A stretch of DNA of 64,000 bases, taken from positions 1,854,563 through 1,918,562 of the forward strand of contig NW_020944351.1 in assembly GCF_900497805.2 (NCBI RefSeq). The letters run 5' to 3'. Numbering within the stretch: position 1 is the first letter of the stretch; every line of letters starts with the position of its first letter. This DNA comes from Vombatus ursinus. Taxonomy: Eukaryota; Chordata; Mammalia; Diprotodontia; Vombatidae. The position numbers and the translations under genes are program-made. This document shows positions 47,666 through 62,205 of this stretch, piece after piece. The notes below the pieces were generated by a model that was given only the letters and a program-made list of their open reading frames with translations, had not been told where the DNA came from and searched no databases.

Positions 47666-50600
47666 TTACTGTTGCATTTATTGTGAAAGTGGCTATTATA
47701 TCCCTGTTTCATAAGATGCTTGTTTTTGGTTTTAAATAGATACTTTTATAATGTTAAAAAATTCCTCTATATCTATACTTTGTAGATGAATGTTGTGCTT
47801 CATCAAAAATTATTTCTGCATCTGAGATAATCATGTAATTTGGGATGATTTTGTTTTTAATGTGATTACTTGTGTTGATTATTTTCCTACAACTTGGTCA
47901 TGATGAATGACTTTTTGGATGAATCATTATAGTCTGTTTGACAGGATTTTATTTGAAAATTTTGAATCATTATACACTTAAAATATTGGTCTGTAGTTTT
48001 CCTGTGTTCTTTCTCTTCCCTTGCTTAGGTATTGGGACTTTATTTGTCTTATAAAAGAAGTCAGGGTGCTTTCTCAATTTTTGAGAATAATTTGTGCAGG
48101 ATTGGTACTAATTATTCTTTGATAAATTTAAATAAATTGAAGATTGATAAAATTCTCCTCTGAATTAATCAATACCAAGAGGGTTTTTGGTGGCTCCTTT
48201 AATAGCATTATTTTTCCTGAAGTTGGATTATTTAGTACCTCTATTTGGTTTTGTGTTAGTTTGGGTATTTTATATTTTTAAAAGGTATTTTTCTATTTCT
48301 TTTGTGCTCACAGGTTTGCTGATATATAACTGCCTAGTAGGTTCTGATCATTCTTTTTAATTCACCTGATTTTATTGTGATCTCAACTTGTGCATTAGCT
48401 AGTTTGTTAATTTTATTTCCTGTCCTCTTTAATCAGATTAGTTAAAGGCTTATCAATTTTATTGCTCTTTTCAAAGAATTAGTCTTTAATTTTATTTATC
48501 ATTTCTATGGGGTTGTTTCCAGTTTATCAATTTCTCCTCTAATTTTTAATATCTCCTCTTTCCTGCTTACTTTAGGTTTTTTTTTTTGACTTTATAATTT
48601 TTTAAATGCATATTCAGTTCATTAATCCTTTCCTTTTCTATTTTGTTAATGTATATTTGTAGGGATATGATTTTTCTAAAAATGGCTTCATCTGCATCCC
48701 AGAAATTTTGTATGTTGTTTTATTATTATCATTTTCTTTTACATAATTATTGTTTCTGTGATTTGTTATTTGATTCATTTATTGTTTAGGATTTCATTGT
48801 TAAGTTTCCATTTTGGTCTTTGTCTTTTGTTTGTACTCCCCAAACTGATGACTATTTTTTAAAGTTATAGTCCATAATTGATATATTTACTATTTCTGCC
48901 TTTTTGCACTTGTTTGTAATAGTCTTGTGCTCTAATACATTCAGGTTTTTTTTTTTAAGTTCCATGTGGTTCTGAGAAATATGCATTATATAATTATATA
49001 ATTTAGCAGTCCTATTTGGAGGATGCCATATTTTTTTGCTCTAGTTTCCCTAGTAATTTGTTCAGTTCTATATTTTCTCTTTTTTATCTTTCTGTTAAAC
49101 TTACACAAAACTAAGAGTGGAACATTGATATCTCCAGTCACTGTTGCATTACTTTCTACATCTTGTCAGTTCATGTTTCCTTAATGATTTTAGATGTTAA
49201 GGCATTTCAAGCTTATAAGTTTAATCTGACATGGATTTGTTGTTCCTTTGGTATAATGTAGTTTCTTTGTCTATTTCTTTGTAGGTTGCTAATGTTTGTT
49301 TTTGCTTTGTCTGATAACATGATGCTTTTTAAAAATTCATTGATGCATAGTGAATTTATTTTTTACTAACCTCTCATTTTTATTCTATGTTTTTGTTTTT
49401 TAGGTGTGTGTGTTGTAAGCAACAGATGTTGGGGTTTTGTTTTCTTACCCAATCTGTCACTCTTTTCCCCTTTATTGGATTGTTTAATTCATTCACATTT
49501 AAATTTATGGGATTTAGACTTATATTTCCTCTATTTGTGTCTAACATTCCTTTTTTCCTAATTAGGATTTTTTTTTTTACTTTAAGACAACCCTATCCCC
49601 ACTGGCTCTCACCCTCTCAACCTCAAGTTGTTCCCCTCCTCTTGTTTGTTATTCCTTTCCCTAGTTTTGGAGTTTTGCATAACTTATAAGTTCCTTTTCC
49701 CCTTTTGTCTAGTGATTTAATTCTTCTCCTTTCTTCCTCTCAGCTAAGTAGTTGAAAAAAACCCATTATTCTCTTCAACTTGTTTTCTTTGTTAGTTTTT
49801 TAAAATGTCATTTTCTGCATTTTTTTCTAAAAAAAGATTTATTTCCCTCATTTATCTTCCCTTTATGCCTAGTCTAGATATTTATTCTTTGACTCATGCC
49901 CCTTATGCTTATTTTTTCTTTCTTTAGTCTGTGTACTCCTCATGGAATTAAAATTTCTGATGTACCCATTTTGATTCCCCTGGCTAAATAGTTTCTATGT
50001 TATTGACTTGTTGATTTTGCCCCAGGCTCCCTTTTTCTGTTGTGTCTCACTCTTAGAAATAAAATACCAATTCCTGCAGGTTATTGACAGGATTGAAGTA
50101 TTGCCCCATTGTAGGAATTTTCCTACATTCATTACTACCTATTTGCTCTCCTTGTGTTCATTTTTTCCCCATTTGCAACAAAATCTCCTCACTAGGTCTA
50201 TGCCCACCCACTTTTTTGGGTGTCAGTTGACCCCCCCAGGAGATCTGATTCCCCTTCTCCTAAAGCAAGATGACTGGGCTCATCAAATGCCTACAGATTA
50301 TATTCATTAAAATGTCCCCATCTCTCACTATCAAATCTCTCTCTCCCCCCATGGGAGTATTCTTCAGTGGGATTCCCTCCCACCACTGAACCAAGAGTTT
50401 CCCTTTCTTTCTCCCTGTTTTAATCCTTCCCTTTGTCTCCTCACTCATTCTACTGTAGGCTCTCTTATTCCTTAGAGGCTAAAGGAGTTATTTCCCTTTC
50501 ATTGTTAACCTTTGACTTGATTGGGGTATATTACATATTCCCTTCTGTCTTCTTCCTCCCATCTCTTCCTTTTATGTGCTCTCCTATTCTTCCTATTCTT

Positions 50601-51683
50601 CCCCTCTCCCTCCCCCTGCCAACACAAAAATGAATTCACCTATACTCAGGGTTTTGTGAGTCAAAGATGTGTCAGGTCTGTTTTTCCCACAATCACTTCT
50701 ATTTGAATTCCACTTTCACCTATTCCTCCTTGTGTACTGTTAGATAGAAATCTCTTAGTGGTCCCTCTTTGTTAGTATGTTGTTGTTTACTCCAGAGATG
50801 TCTTTCTTTTTAGTTTTTTCCCTCTTTTGTTCTGGTGTAATTATCTTTGCCTTCCTTGGTTGTGACATTCATTTAAATTGTATTTCTTGTATTTCTGTTG
50901 TTTGAGATGCTTGTAAAGGAAATAATTTGATTTGTAGGAATTCTTTAATTGCCTTTTTTCATTGAATGTCCATCTTTTATTAATAGTTAGCTCAGATTTG
51001 CAAGGTATGTCATTTGGCATTGCCTATTGAGCTCCTTTGCTCTTCAGAACACATCATTCCATTTCTTCTTCTTGTTCCTGGAGGAGGGGGGAGTGCAGTC
51101 CAGTCTTGTGTTATTTGAATTTCCTTTCCTTTATATTTGAAGGTTTTTCTCCTGGTTGCTTACAGAATTTATTGATTGTCATTGAAATTGTTAAGTTCAA
51201 TCAGTATGTATTTGCAACATAAGTTTTTTTTTTTCTGGAAGCAATCTATGGGTTCTTTTGATTGGCACTTTATTTTTCAGAAATTCTGGGTATATTTCTT
51301 TCATTATGCTATACAGGTTTTTTTTTTTAAACTTGTCATGTTCTTCTAGGACACCTATAATCCTTAAGTAGTTTACACTGTTTTCAAGATCAATATGTTT
51401 TGCTCATGTGGAAATCATGTTTTCTTTTAAAATTGTGGTTTTTTGCTTCTCTTCTTCCAGATCATCCTTTATTTCTGTGTATTTGTATTGCCAATCAGTT
51501 GTTCTTTCTTTTGTTTCTTTGGTGAGTTATGCCACCATATACTCAAGTTTTTCTAGTCTGTTGATTATTTTTGCTATGCAGGCCATATATTCTGCTTTCA
51601 TGATTCTTATTTATCTTTTAAACCATTCAGGAACATTATTCTGTGACTCCATGCTCTCATGGACACCTAAGGGCCCTCTACCT

Positions 51684-51763
51684 GAGAGATGTCAAACATG
51701 CAGCTTTCATGTGACCCATGACATTCCCAAGTGTGGCCCAAACAAGATTAAAATATAATTCCT
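51684..51763. mobile_element. MITE left half between two L1s
   Basis: GAGATGTCAAACATGCAG and CATTCCCAAGTGTGGCCCAA match the MITE at 42633. TATTGACACTCC at 56221, just past L1-B, could be its displaced right end. Confidence 0.5.
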
Positions 51764-54700
51764 AATTTTTTAAAATCAGTTTTTATTGAAATTTTCTATT
51801 TCTTATATCATCATGTATCCTTTCCCTATACTTCCCAGAAAGCTACTCCATATGACAAATAGCACACATATTTTTAGAGAGGAAAAAAAGTCAGTACAAC
51901 TGACCGGTACATTGAAAAAGTCATAAAACATGTACAATGTGCTATACCTGTGGACTTCCCACCAACATGAAGGGGTAGATTGAGGCTGTTTCCTCATGTC
52001 TTTTCATTCGAGTCCTATTTGATCTTTACAATTTTGTTACATTTGCTTTTTTTTAGTGAATTGTTCTTTCCATTTAAATTGTTATAGTCACTGTGTATAT
52101 TGTTTTCTTAGTTCTGCTTATTTCACTCTGAATCATTCCATGCTTCTCTGTATTTATCACACATCATTTCTTATAGCACATTAATATTCCATTACATTCA
52201 TGTGCCACAATTGGTTTAACCATTCCCCAAATGATGAGCATCTACTTTGTTTCTAATTCTTAGCTAACACAAAAAGTTTTGTTGTAAATATTTTGCAGTA
52301 TATGGGGACTTATTTCTTATTGATGACTTCCTTGGAGTATAAGCCCAGTAATGGAATTTCTGGTTCAAAGGATGTGATTTTAGTCACTTTATATGCATAA
52401 TTCGAAATTTCTTTCCCAAATGGTTGTACCATTTCATAGCTGCACCCTCAATGTATTAGTTTGCCTATCTTTCCACAACCTCTTCTACATTAACTGTTGG
52501 CATTTGTTGTCATTTTTGCCGGTTTGCAGGGGATGAGGTGAAATCTCCTGATTGTGTGATAAGTGTTTCTCTTATTATTGATTTGAGACATTCTTTCATG
52601 TGGTTGTGAATACTCTGCAGTTCTTTCAAGAACTGTTCATGTCCTTTGACCACTAATCTATTGGGGAATGGCTATTAGTCATATATGTATGTGTATATAT
52701 ATATATATATGTGTATATATATGCATATATAAATGTTTATATAGCTTAATACCAAATCTTTTTCAGAAAAGTTTGATAGACTTTTCCCCCCATTCAAACA
52801 CTTCCCTTCTTATCCTAGATGTATTGATGTCTGTGCAGAAGTTTTTCAATTTTAAGTAATTGAAGTTATCTATTTTATCTTTTGTAATTGCTTCTATCTC
52901 TTGTTTGGTTAAGAATAGATCTCCTACTCATAGCTGTGAAAAGTACATGATCTGTTTCTCTTCAAAATTTTTCATAGTATAATCTTTAATATTAAGGTCA
53001 CATACCTATTTAGAATATATTGTGAAATGTGCTTTAAGGTGTTTGTCTAAGTCTAATTTCAGCCATACTCCTTTCCAGTTTTCCCAGCAATTTTTATCAA
53101 ATAGCAAGTTTTCCCCTAGGTAATTCATGTTTTCTGCTTTATCAAACACTGAATTATTAAGTTCTGTTGCTTCTGAATCTCCCTTCTCTAGTCTGTTCTG
53201 TTGATCTATTTCTATTCTTTAATCAATACCAGATGGTTTTTGATGACTGCTGCTTTCTAATATAGTTTGAGGTCTGAAAGAGCTATTTCCCCCTTCACCC
53301 CTACTTCTTTTCATCATTTCCCTTGATAATCTAGATCTTTTGTTTTTCCAAGTGAATTTTGTTATTATTTTATCAAGACCTGTAAAGTAACCCCTTGGAA
53401 ATTTGATTGGTATAGCATTAAAAGTGTAAATTAATTTAGGTAGTATTGTCATTTTTAATATATTGTCATGGCCCAGGCATGGGCAATGAACATTCCTCCA
53501 GCTATTTAAGTTCTTTATATCTTTAAGGAGTACTTTGTGATTGAATCTATGTAAATCTTAAATGTGCTTTGGAAGATTGATCTTCAAATATTTTATGCAT
53601 TTTTTAGTTATTTGGAATGGGATTTCTCTTCCCATTATTGTTTCTTGTGTTTTGTTATTATTTTATAGACATGCTGTTGACTTTTGAGCATTTATTTTGT
53701 AACCTACAACTTTGCTGAAATCATTGTCTGAATTAGTATCTTTGCTGATTCCCTAGGATTTTCCAAGTAAACCATACTATGGTCAGCAAACAAGGATAGT
53801 TTTATGTCCTCTTTACCTGTCTTTATTCCATTCATTCCTTTTTCTTGTCTGATTGCTATTGTTAGCATTTCTAGAACTATATCAAATAATAATGGGGAGA
53901 GTGGGCATCTTTGCTTCTTTCTCATATTTGTTAGAAATTGTTCTGGTATATCCCCATTCATATGATGCTTGCTTTTGATTTTAGATAGATGCTTTTTATG
54001 ATATTAATAAAAGGTCCCTCTATGCCTATAATCTGCATTGTATTTAGCATAAAAGAGTGTTGTACTTTGTCAAAGGCTTTTTCTGCATCTATTGAAATGA
54101 TCGTGTGGTTTTTTTTTTTAACATTTTGGTTTTTAATATGATTATGTTAATTGTTTTCCTAACATTGAACCATCCTTGCATCCCTGGTATAACTCCCATT
54201 TGATCATAATGAATGATTTCTTGAAGAAATTGCTGTAGCCTGTTTGATAGGATTTTGTTTAAAAATTTTGAGTCAATGTTCATTAATGATATTGGACTAT
54301 AATTTTCTTTCTATGTTTATCATTCCTTGGTTTAGGTATTAGGACTATATTTGTCTCATAAAAGAATTCTGGTAGGTTGCTTTCTTTCTCGGTTTTTGAG
54401 AATAATTTATGAAGTATGGATACTAACTGTTCTTTAAAAATTTGATAGAATTCTCCTGGAGTTTTTTCTTTGGTAGTTCCTTTATACCTAGATCCATTTA
54501 CTTTTCTGAGATTAGGTTATTTAACATCTCTATATGGTCTTCTGATAGTTTGGGTATTTTATATTTTTTGAGATATTTCACCAGTTCTTTTGTGTTTTTG
54601 GTTCAGTCGGCATATACCTGTACCTAATATGTTCTGATTATTGTTTTATTATTTATTATAACTTCTTCTGGTTTTGCTGTGATTTTACCTTATCTGCTCT

Positions 54701-56215
54701 TTTATTGATTTTCTGCTCTCTTAATCAGATTAGCTAGGAGTATATCAATTTTATTACTCTTTTCAAAGAACCAGCTTTCAAGTTAAAAAATAATCATTTC
54801 ATTGTTTTGTTTCAATTTATCTATTTCCCCTCTAATTTTTGTGTCTCTTTGTGTTTATTTTAGGTTTATTTGTTGGTTTTCTAATTTTTAAAAATGTATA
54901 TTCAGTTCATTATCCCTCTCTTTTTCATTAATGTATGATTGTAAGGCTATGATTTTCCCCCTGCAGACTACTTTAACTGCATCCCAGAAATCTTAATAAC
55001 GAAACATACTATCATTCTCTTTTGCATGGTTATTGTTTCTATGATTTGTTCTTTGACCCATTCATTATTTAAGATTTCATTATAAGTTTACACTTTGGTC
55101 TGTATGTTTTGTTTGTGGTTCCTGAGCAAATTTCTATTTTTATTGCATTATGGTCAATAAAAGATATAGTAACTATTTCTGCCCTTCCTCATTTATTTGC
55201 AATATCTCTGTGCCTTAATACATGGACTTTTTTTGTAAAAGTTCCATATGGTGCCGAGAAATATGTATATTCTTTTGCTATTTCATTTGGAAGGTGTCAT
55301 AAGTCTTTTAACTCTAGTTTCTCCAGCAATTTGTTCAGTCCCATATTTTCCTTTTTTAAAAAATCAGTTAGACTTCTCCAAAACAGAGCAAGGGATATTG
55401 AAATCTCCTGTAACTACTGTGCTACTGTATCTTCTTGAAGCTGGGATAATGTTTCCTTTATTAATTTAGATGTTAAATCATTTGGAACATATAAAATTAC
55501 TGATATTGGTGTCTTGTCTATGGTTCACTTCCACATAATAGTTTTCTTGTTTTTCCCTTTTCATTTTTAAAAATTTGGTTTTGCTTTGGCTGATAGCATG
55601 ATGGCAATTTCTGCTTTTTTAAATTCATTTGATGCCTAGTAAAAATTTCCCCCATACCTTCAGTTTTATTTTGTGCATGTCTTTGTTTTTTAATTGTTTC
55701 TTGTAAGCAACAGAATGTAGGATTTTGTTTAATCCACTCACATTTAAAGTTATAAAAGTTAGGTTTATATTTTCCTCCATCTGTTTCTATAGCTATTTTT
55801 TTTCAAGTTATGATACCCCCCTCCCTTCTGCTGTAAACACAGTATTGTGTTCCTTCAGTTACTTTATTTTTGTAAGGTGGCCCTGTTCCCACTGGCTCTT
55901 TTTCTCTCACCCCTGCTCCCCTCTTTTCATTTGTTACCTCTTTTTCTTTAGGATTTTATCAGTTCCCTGTTCTCTCCTTTTAAAAATCTATTTATATATT
56001 TCCCCTCCTCTTTTTTCTTCTCATTCAAGTAGTTTCCCCCTCTTCTTCAGTTATTCCTGTTTATTAATTTTAAAATTTTCATTTTTGCCCCCCTTTCCAG
56101 GAAGATTTCCTCTTGCTCTCTTAATTATGTGTCTTCTCTTTCTGTCTATTCTAGACCCTTATTCTCTGACCTTATATCTAAACTTATTGCAAGGGCCCCT
56201 AGGAATGAGTTCTTT
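51764..56215 (-). mobile_element. 5'-truncated decayed L1 (L1-B)
   Basis: 3' UTR from 51764, similar to L1-A from 44936. ORF2 pieces: 53219-53452 (MTILPKLIYTFNAIPIKFP), 53704-53961 ([16 protein letters not shown], then SLFADHSMVYLENP with FADH for FADD) and 54089-54283 ([20 protein letters not shown]). The upper part reaches the endonuclease-like region; no ORF1 seen. Confidence 0.85.
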
Positions 56216-56289
56216 CTAACTATTGACACTCCTTTTAATATCACCATTTCCCCCACAGCAATCCTACATGACTGTAAATTAAATAAGCA

Positions 56290-56520
56290 CTTATGAAAAA
56301 TCAGAGGTATCATGGTATGATGGAAAATTCTGGACTTTAAGTCCAGAAAGATATAGTTTCAAACCTCAGTTCTACCACTTACTACCTCTGCAACCTTAGG
56401 CAAATCACTCAGCCTCTCTAAGCCTCAGTTTCCTCATCTGTAAAATGTAAGCAATACCTCACAGTGTTTGGTGTGATCAGATGAAAAACATTTTACAAAT
56501 CTTAAATCATAATCTAAATG
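56290..56520 (+). repeat. MIR
   Basis: GGTATCATGGTATGATGGAA, CTCTAAGCCTCAGTTTCCTC and ACATTTTACAAATCTTAAAT. Confidence 0.8.
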
Positions 56521-56841
56521 TCACCTAGAGTTGCTTTTAAAAAGCAGTAGTATTACTACCCTAGTAGAAGCAAAGGGGACCCAATGGACAATGCAAAATG
56601 TGTGGAGGTTGTAATCAGGCTGAAACAGATTGCCAACAATCTGTTACCTGCCAAGATTTGGTGGAATACCTAGAAAAAGAGGTAGGAGGTCATCCCTTGC
56701 CAAGATAGAGTTAGAGCAAAGGATGACATCTGGAATTTTGCACTAGTAAGCCCTCAGGAAGCCCTCCATTGTATGGGGTAGCTCCTTAATAAGGATTTAA
56801 GGAAGGCTATGGACAAAAATGGCACAGAAGGTATGAATGAG
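56521..56841. other. Gene-free stretch, nothing recognised
   Basis: Unassigned DNA between two SINEs. Confidence 0.4.
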
Positions 56842-57085
56842 GCAGGTAGGTGGCATAGTGGAGAGAGTGCTGGGCCTGGAGTCAGGAAGACCTGAGTCCA
56901 AATCTGGCCTCACTTCTACTAGCTGTGTGACCCCGGGCTAGTAATTTAACCTCTGTTTACCTCCTTAACTGGAAAATAGGGACAATAATAGCACCTATCT
57001 CCCAGGGCTGTTGTGAGGATCAAATGAGATGTTTGCAAAGTACCTGGCACATAGCAGGTGGTGAAAAAATACCTATTCCCTTCCC
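56842..57085 (+). repeat. MAR1/MIR-type SINE
   Basis: AGGCAGGTAGGTGGCATAGT, CTAGCTGTGTGACCCCGGGC, GGGCTGTTGTGAGGATCAAA and AAGTACCTGGCACATAGCAG. Confidence 0.88.
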
Positions 57086-57694
57086 TTCTCTCTAGCTCTT
57101 CACCTTTTTTTAAGCTGTGCTTCTAAGAATCAAGTCCCACCTTGAAAATTCTTGTCCTTCCCCCTCTCATTTTGTTTTTAAACCCATTTATACCCACCCA
57201 AGACCATCCAATCTGTTTGCTCACCTTGGACCATGTTCTTGATCCTGGATGCCTCCATCTCTTCTTTCTTCTAATCTGGATACTGCTTTCTCTGTGTGGT
57301 CCAAAATCTTGAAACCCCACCCCTCCCAAACCAATTATGACTTATTCAGGATGCTCCAGTCACCTCCCTGAGTGGTACCCTCCCAGCCAGGGCCCTTTCT
57401 TGCCCCCAGAAATAGGGAGGCTTCGCCATCCACCCCAAGATTCCCTCCCACCATGGAAGTTCTTGGTTCTGACTCCATCCAGGGGCCAGTGGTGGAAGGT
57501 ACAATACCATAAGGGTAAAGGTTGGCAATTGTAACCCTCCCAAACAACATAAAAGTTGTTGGTAACTAAGGGATTCCCCTGACCATTTTGTGACTGCCTC
57601 CCCACCATTTTGTGGCCCCCCTCCCCCTTCCCAAAGGAATCCCCCCTCCCAAAACCCCAAAATGGCCTAGAAATAATAAAACAGACATAGATTT
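57086..57694. other. Unassigned DNA downstream of the retrogene
   Basis: C-rich, with no recognised repeat. Overlapping open frames on both strands are low complexity and lack domains. Confidence 0.4.
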
Positions 57695-58275
57695 GCTGAA
57701 TAATCTCTACCACTTTAATTTAGCTGTACTAGCAATACTAAGTTAACTCCAATTTTAACCTGTTTTTAAAATAGTACCAAATATCATTTAGAAAAGTCAA
57801 GGATTTCTGTAAACAAAAAGTACAGCCACGAAAACAGTAAACAATCAAAGCGCAAAGAAACACCAAAGAAAGGGCACAACTTGCCCCTTTTCAGGGGTGC
57901 AGTAGATGACGATTCCAGTTCAATACCTAGCTTAAAAAGTCACCTTTTTAAAGTCTCCAATTCTTGATGTAGAACTATCTTCTGAGCTCAAAGCTCTCTG
58001 CTTTTACACAAACAGTCCCTTTTTGAAGCTAAGTAAAGAAACACCTGCAGGAAAGGTAGAATGTGCCTCAGAAGAACTTATTTAACAGTCAAAACAAAAA
58101 AAGATAAACACTAAAGTCCTCAAAAACTTTTCAACACAGGAACAAGACTTTTTCACTGGGGTGGGAAAAACAGGCATCTGGGTGTCACAGGATCGTCATC
58201 TCTTGGGTGCTTCGCTTGTATCTGCTTTGTTTTGAGCCCCGCAGATGGTTTTTTCTTCTTTTTTCACAATTTTTT
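57695..58275 (-). other. Probable 3' UTR of the PSIP1-like retrogene
   Basis: About 580 bases lie between the TAA stop (58276-58278) and a possible poly(A) signal. No SINE, MIR or L1 sequence is recognisable here, in contrast to the DNA beyond 57085, which fits inherited mRNA sequence. The p52 3' UTR comes from intron-retained sequence of the parent gene. No poly(A) remnant (a T run on the plus strand) is visible at the low-coordinate edge, so the insertion is old or the tail has been lost. Confidence 0.5.
57714..57719 (-). promoter_or_regulatory. Candidate polyadenylation signal ATTAAA
   Basis: TTTAAT on the plus strand reads ATTAAA on the minus strand, followed within 30-50 bases by the T-rich stretch GTCTGTTTTATTATTT, as expected of a downstream element. 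It is the only AATAAA/ATTAAA hexamer I found between the stop codon and 57695. Confidence 0.45.
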
Positions 58276-59619
<1,344 letters not shown>

Positions 59620-59734
59620 CTAGAGGCTGAACGGGAACTAGCGAGTCAGCAAGCCGCTCCGCCCGCTGCTTAGCCAGCCAGTCACTCAGACTGCCGGGCT
59701 GGCTGGTAGGCAGTGGAGTGGCGCGAGGGATCTA

Positions 59735-59746
59735 TGCGCCTGCGCA
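59735..59746. promoter_or_regulatory. NRF1-type site TGCGCCTGCGCA
   Basis: The sequence (TGCGCAGGCGCA on the minus strand) fits the NRF1 consensus YGCGCANGCGCR at every position. NRF1 commonly binds TATA-less CpG-island promoters. It lies about 450 bases upstream of the ATG, so a start site a little downstream of it would give a 5' UTR of roughly 400 bases. Confidence 0.5.
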
Positions 59747-59856
59747 TGCCCGGGAGCGCGCCGCCGCCGTTGGCGTGGCCGTTGGCCTTGGCCTTGCGGG
59801 GCTGGACTCCCTCCCGCCCCCTCCCCCCACCCGCAGCGCCGCCGCCGCCGCCGCCT

Positions 59857-59877
59857 CCCCCCCCCCCCCCCCCCCCC
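59857..59877. repeat. Poly(C) run of 21
   Basis: Uninterrupted C run inside the CpG island directly after a CCG repeat; length is likely variable and prone to sequencing error. Confidence 0.85.
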
Positions 59878-59929
59878 GCGAGCCGCGATGGGAAATCGCG
59901 CGCGCCCCTCCTCCCCGGGGTACGATACC

Positions 59930-60090
59930 TTCCCGTCTCCCCTCTCTCGTCTAGCCTCTCCCTTCTCCCGTTTCGTCCTTCAGCCTCTCCCCCGTCGCCC
60001 CTCAGCCTCTCCCGTCTCCCCGCTCCCTTCTCTCGTCCCCCTCTCACCTCTCCCCGCTCCCCTCTCCCGTCTCCTTTCTCCCTTTTGTAC
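59930..60090. repeat. Pyrimidine-rich CTCCC-type low-complexity tract
   Basis: Plus strand is almost pure C/T made of imperfect CTCTCCC(G)T units; open frames through it encode only Pro/Ser/Leu. Such polypurine/polypyrimidine tracts can form triplex DNA and often flank CpG-island promoters. Confidence 0.7.
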
Positions 60091-60130
60091 AAAGCGTTCG
60101 TACGCTGTTCTCCTACCCAAAGATCTAGGC

Positions 60131-60738
60131 TGCGGGGACTTGGAGACGTTCACTCCCCCGCCCCTCGGCAAAACTCTTGGGTAGAAAAAGCCCCCTTTCC
60201 CTCCTCCTCCCCTTCCCCAAATAACACACACCTTCAGATGCGCTTCACGGTCGATCCTAGTAAAATAAAATCACTGGTCTGATCTGCCGACAGCCACTGG
60301 AGCTTCTGAAAACCCAGGTTGCAGGAGGGGAGAAAAGCTGAGCATCCCTCTGCACCTGCTGCTGGTTGCTATGAGGCGCCGGGGGAAGGGAGGGGGGCTT
60401 CCGTGAGCAATTACGTGCAATGCAGCTGCTTGGCCCCCTGAAGTGGATGGGAATGGCACATTCTAGACAAACCGGCTTGCTAGTTGTCCCCCCCAAATTT
60501 GCATTCCACCTCCAGCCTATCTTAGGGTGCACAAGCTTCCCCCTATTCCTGGAATGCACTGGAAAATCCACAGCTCTGCCTGTCAAAATCCTGAGCTTCT
60601 CTGACTCCACCCCTACCCCCACCCTACCCCCTCTTCGCTTGTTAATGCACTCTTCCTCCTCAAATGATTTCGTATTTACTTATCCTTATACCTGTTGTAT
60701 TGCCCCAATAAAAATGGTTTGTTTTTGCCTTTTATATC
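60131..60738. other. Gene-free stretch upstream of the CpG island
   Basis: No repeat or exon recognised; CpG density falls off across 60130-60420. Confidence 0.4.
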
Positions 60739-60739
60739 T

Positions 60740-60831
60740 CCCCCCCCCCCCCCCCACCCATATACCGCCTGGCACAGGGCAGCTCCTTTGGGGAAGGGGG
60801 GGGGGTCGGGGGGGGGGGGAGGTGGCGGGGG
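60740..60831. repeat. Poly(C) then G-run cluster, i-motif/G-quadruplex candidate
   Basis: Sixteen C at 60740-60755, then G runs of 4, 10, 12 and 5 at 60790-60831, allowing a plus-strand quadruplex and a C/G hairpin. Confidence 0.65.
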
Positions 60832-60954
60832 AAAGGGAAATGAATGGATGTGGAGTTCAAACCTGGGATTTCAGTGGCATAAGAAACTCTATCAATGCAA
60901 ATTAGAAATTTGTAATCTTAGACTGTTGCTTGAGAGCACCGAGACGTTTAGTAA

Positions 60955-61165
60955 CTGGCCCATAGACACACAGCCAGGATGTGCCTGAGAAAGGAGTTGA
61001 ATCCTGGTCTTTCTGAGGACAGTTCTCTATCCATAATNNNNNNNNNNNNNNNNNNNNNNNNNNNNNNNNNNNNNNNNNNNNNNNNNNNNNNNNNNNNNNN
61101 NNNNNNNNNNNNNNNNNNNNNNNNNNNNNNNNNNNNNCTCTGTCTCTCTGTCTGTCTCTCTAATT
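60955..61165 (-). repeat. MIR fragment, 100-N gap and (CTGT)n
   Basis: ACACACAGCCAGGATGTGCC and GTTGAATCCTGGTCTTTCTG precede the gap at 61038-61137. CTCTGTCTCTCTGTCTGTCT follows, so the gap probably replaces an unresolved simple repeat. Confidence 0.7.
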
Positions 61166-61449
61166 TAATGTGTTAATCTTGAACTTAAACACTGGAAAAG
61201 GGCATTTCCACACACACAGCAGATAATAAAAAAGCATGAAACCATGAATCTCCATATTACACCATTTTCTAGCTGCCTCTCAATAAAACTATATTGTATC
61301 TATTTAATAAACATCTAGTGAATTTGTTTCAGCAGGAAAAATAAAGGAGTGCAGGTTGGAATTTTAGCTTCATAGACTGCTTTTCAGAAGCATTGCTGTT
61401 GTGTACATTGAATGTTACTGCTTTTTTCAAACCACATTTAAAAAAACAA

Positions 61450-62205
61450 TAGTAATAATAGCTAACATTTATACAGGGTATGCCAGAAATTTTAGGGCAG
61501 GTTTAAGCATCAAGGTTAAAATTTATTTTAAAGAATTAATTGAAAAAATCAAAATCATAAATATCACATTATTATAATTCATACTGTAGTTGAATGTGCA
61601 CAAAATGCAAACTTGCAAATCACAATCCTCATAATTCAACATTTACATTTAATTAGTAAAAACTACAACTACTTTTTGTTTTATTAGAAGAATGCTAAAT
61701 TTTCATAATTTTGAAGTGAGATCTTTTTTATTTGAAAAATAATTGGAAATACAGGTAGAATTTTTTTTAAGTAGATTGTATTTTTGTAAAATATATGTAG
61801 ACCATTTAATCTTTTGTAATTAAAGAATAACTAAAATTTAAAAATATTTTATTAAAATAATCTTATATCCAATTTAAAAAAATATATAAGTATAGTACCT
61901 TATAGTTAACATATATACACATAATGTATACAATTACAAAGCATATATATACATATATACTTTATATGGCACACACACATACATATATATGCACACACAC
62001 ACACACATATATATATATGTATTGTGTTTTACATTTAGCAAAGTACTTTACACCATTTTATTTCATTTGATCTTTATAAATGACCCTGTGAGGTAGGTGT
62101 TGTTATTATCTTCATTTTAAAGAAAAGTAAACACAGAGGGTAAGGTGGGATTCCAACTTAGGTTTTCTAGACTCCACTTCCAGTTTCCTATCTAGTATAC
62201 TAAGC
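61450..62205 (-). repeat. MIR split by an AT-rich insertion
   Basis: AATAATAGCTAACATTTATA ends at 61476. The MIR resumes near 62030 (GCAAAGTACTTTACACCATT; CCCTGTGAGGTAGGTGTTGT). The intervening 550 bases are AT-rich, start CAGGGTATGCCAGAAATTTT and end in (TA)/(CA) repeats. Confidence 0.6.

Noticed and set aside
55725-56219. 164-aa Phe/Ser-rich plus-strand frame
   Set aside because: Antisense of L1-B; composition reflects T-rich DNA.
59713-60282. 189-aa plus-strand frame rich in Pro and Ser
   Set aside because: It is the translation of CCG, poly(C) and CTCCC low-complexity DNA in the CpG island; no domain.
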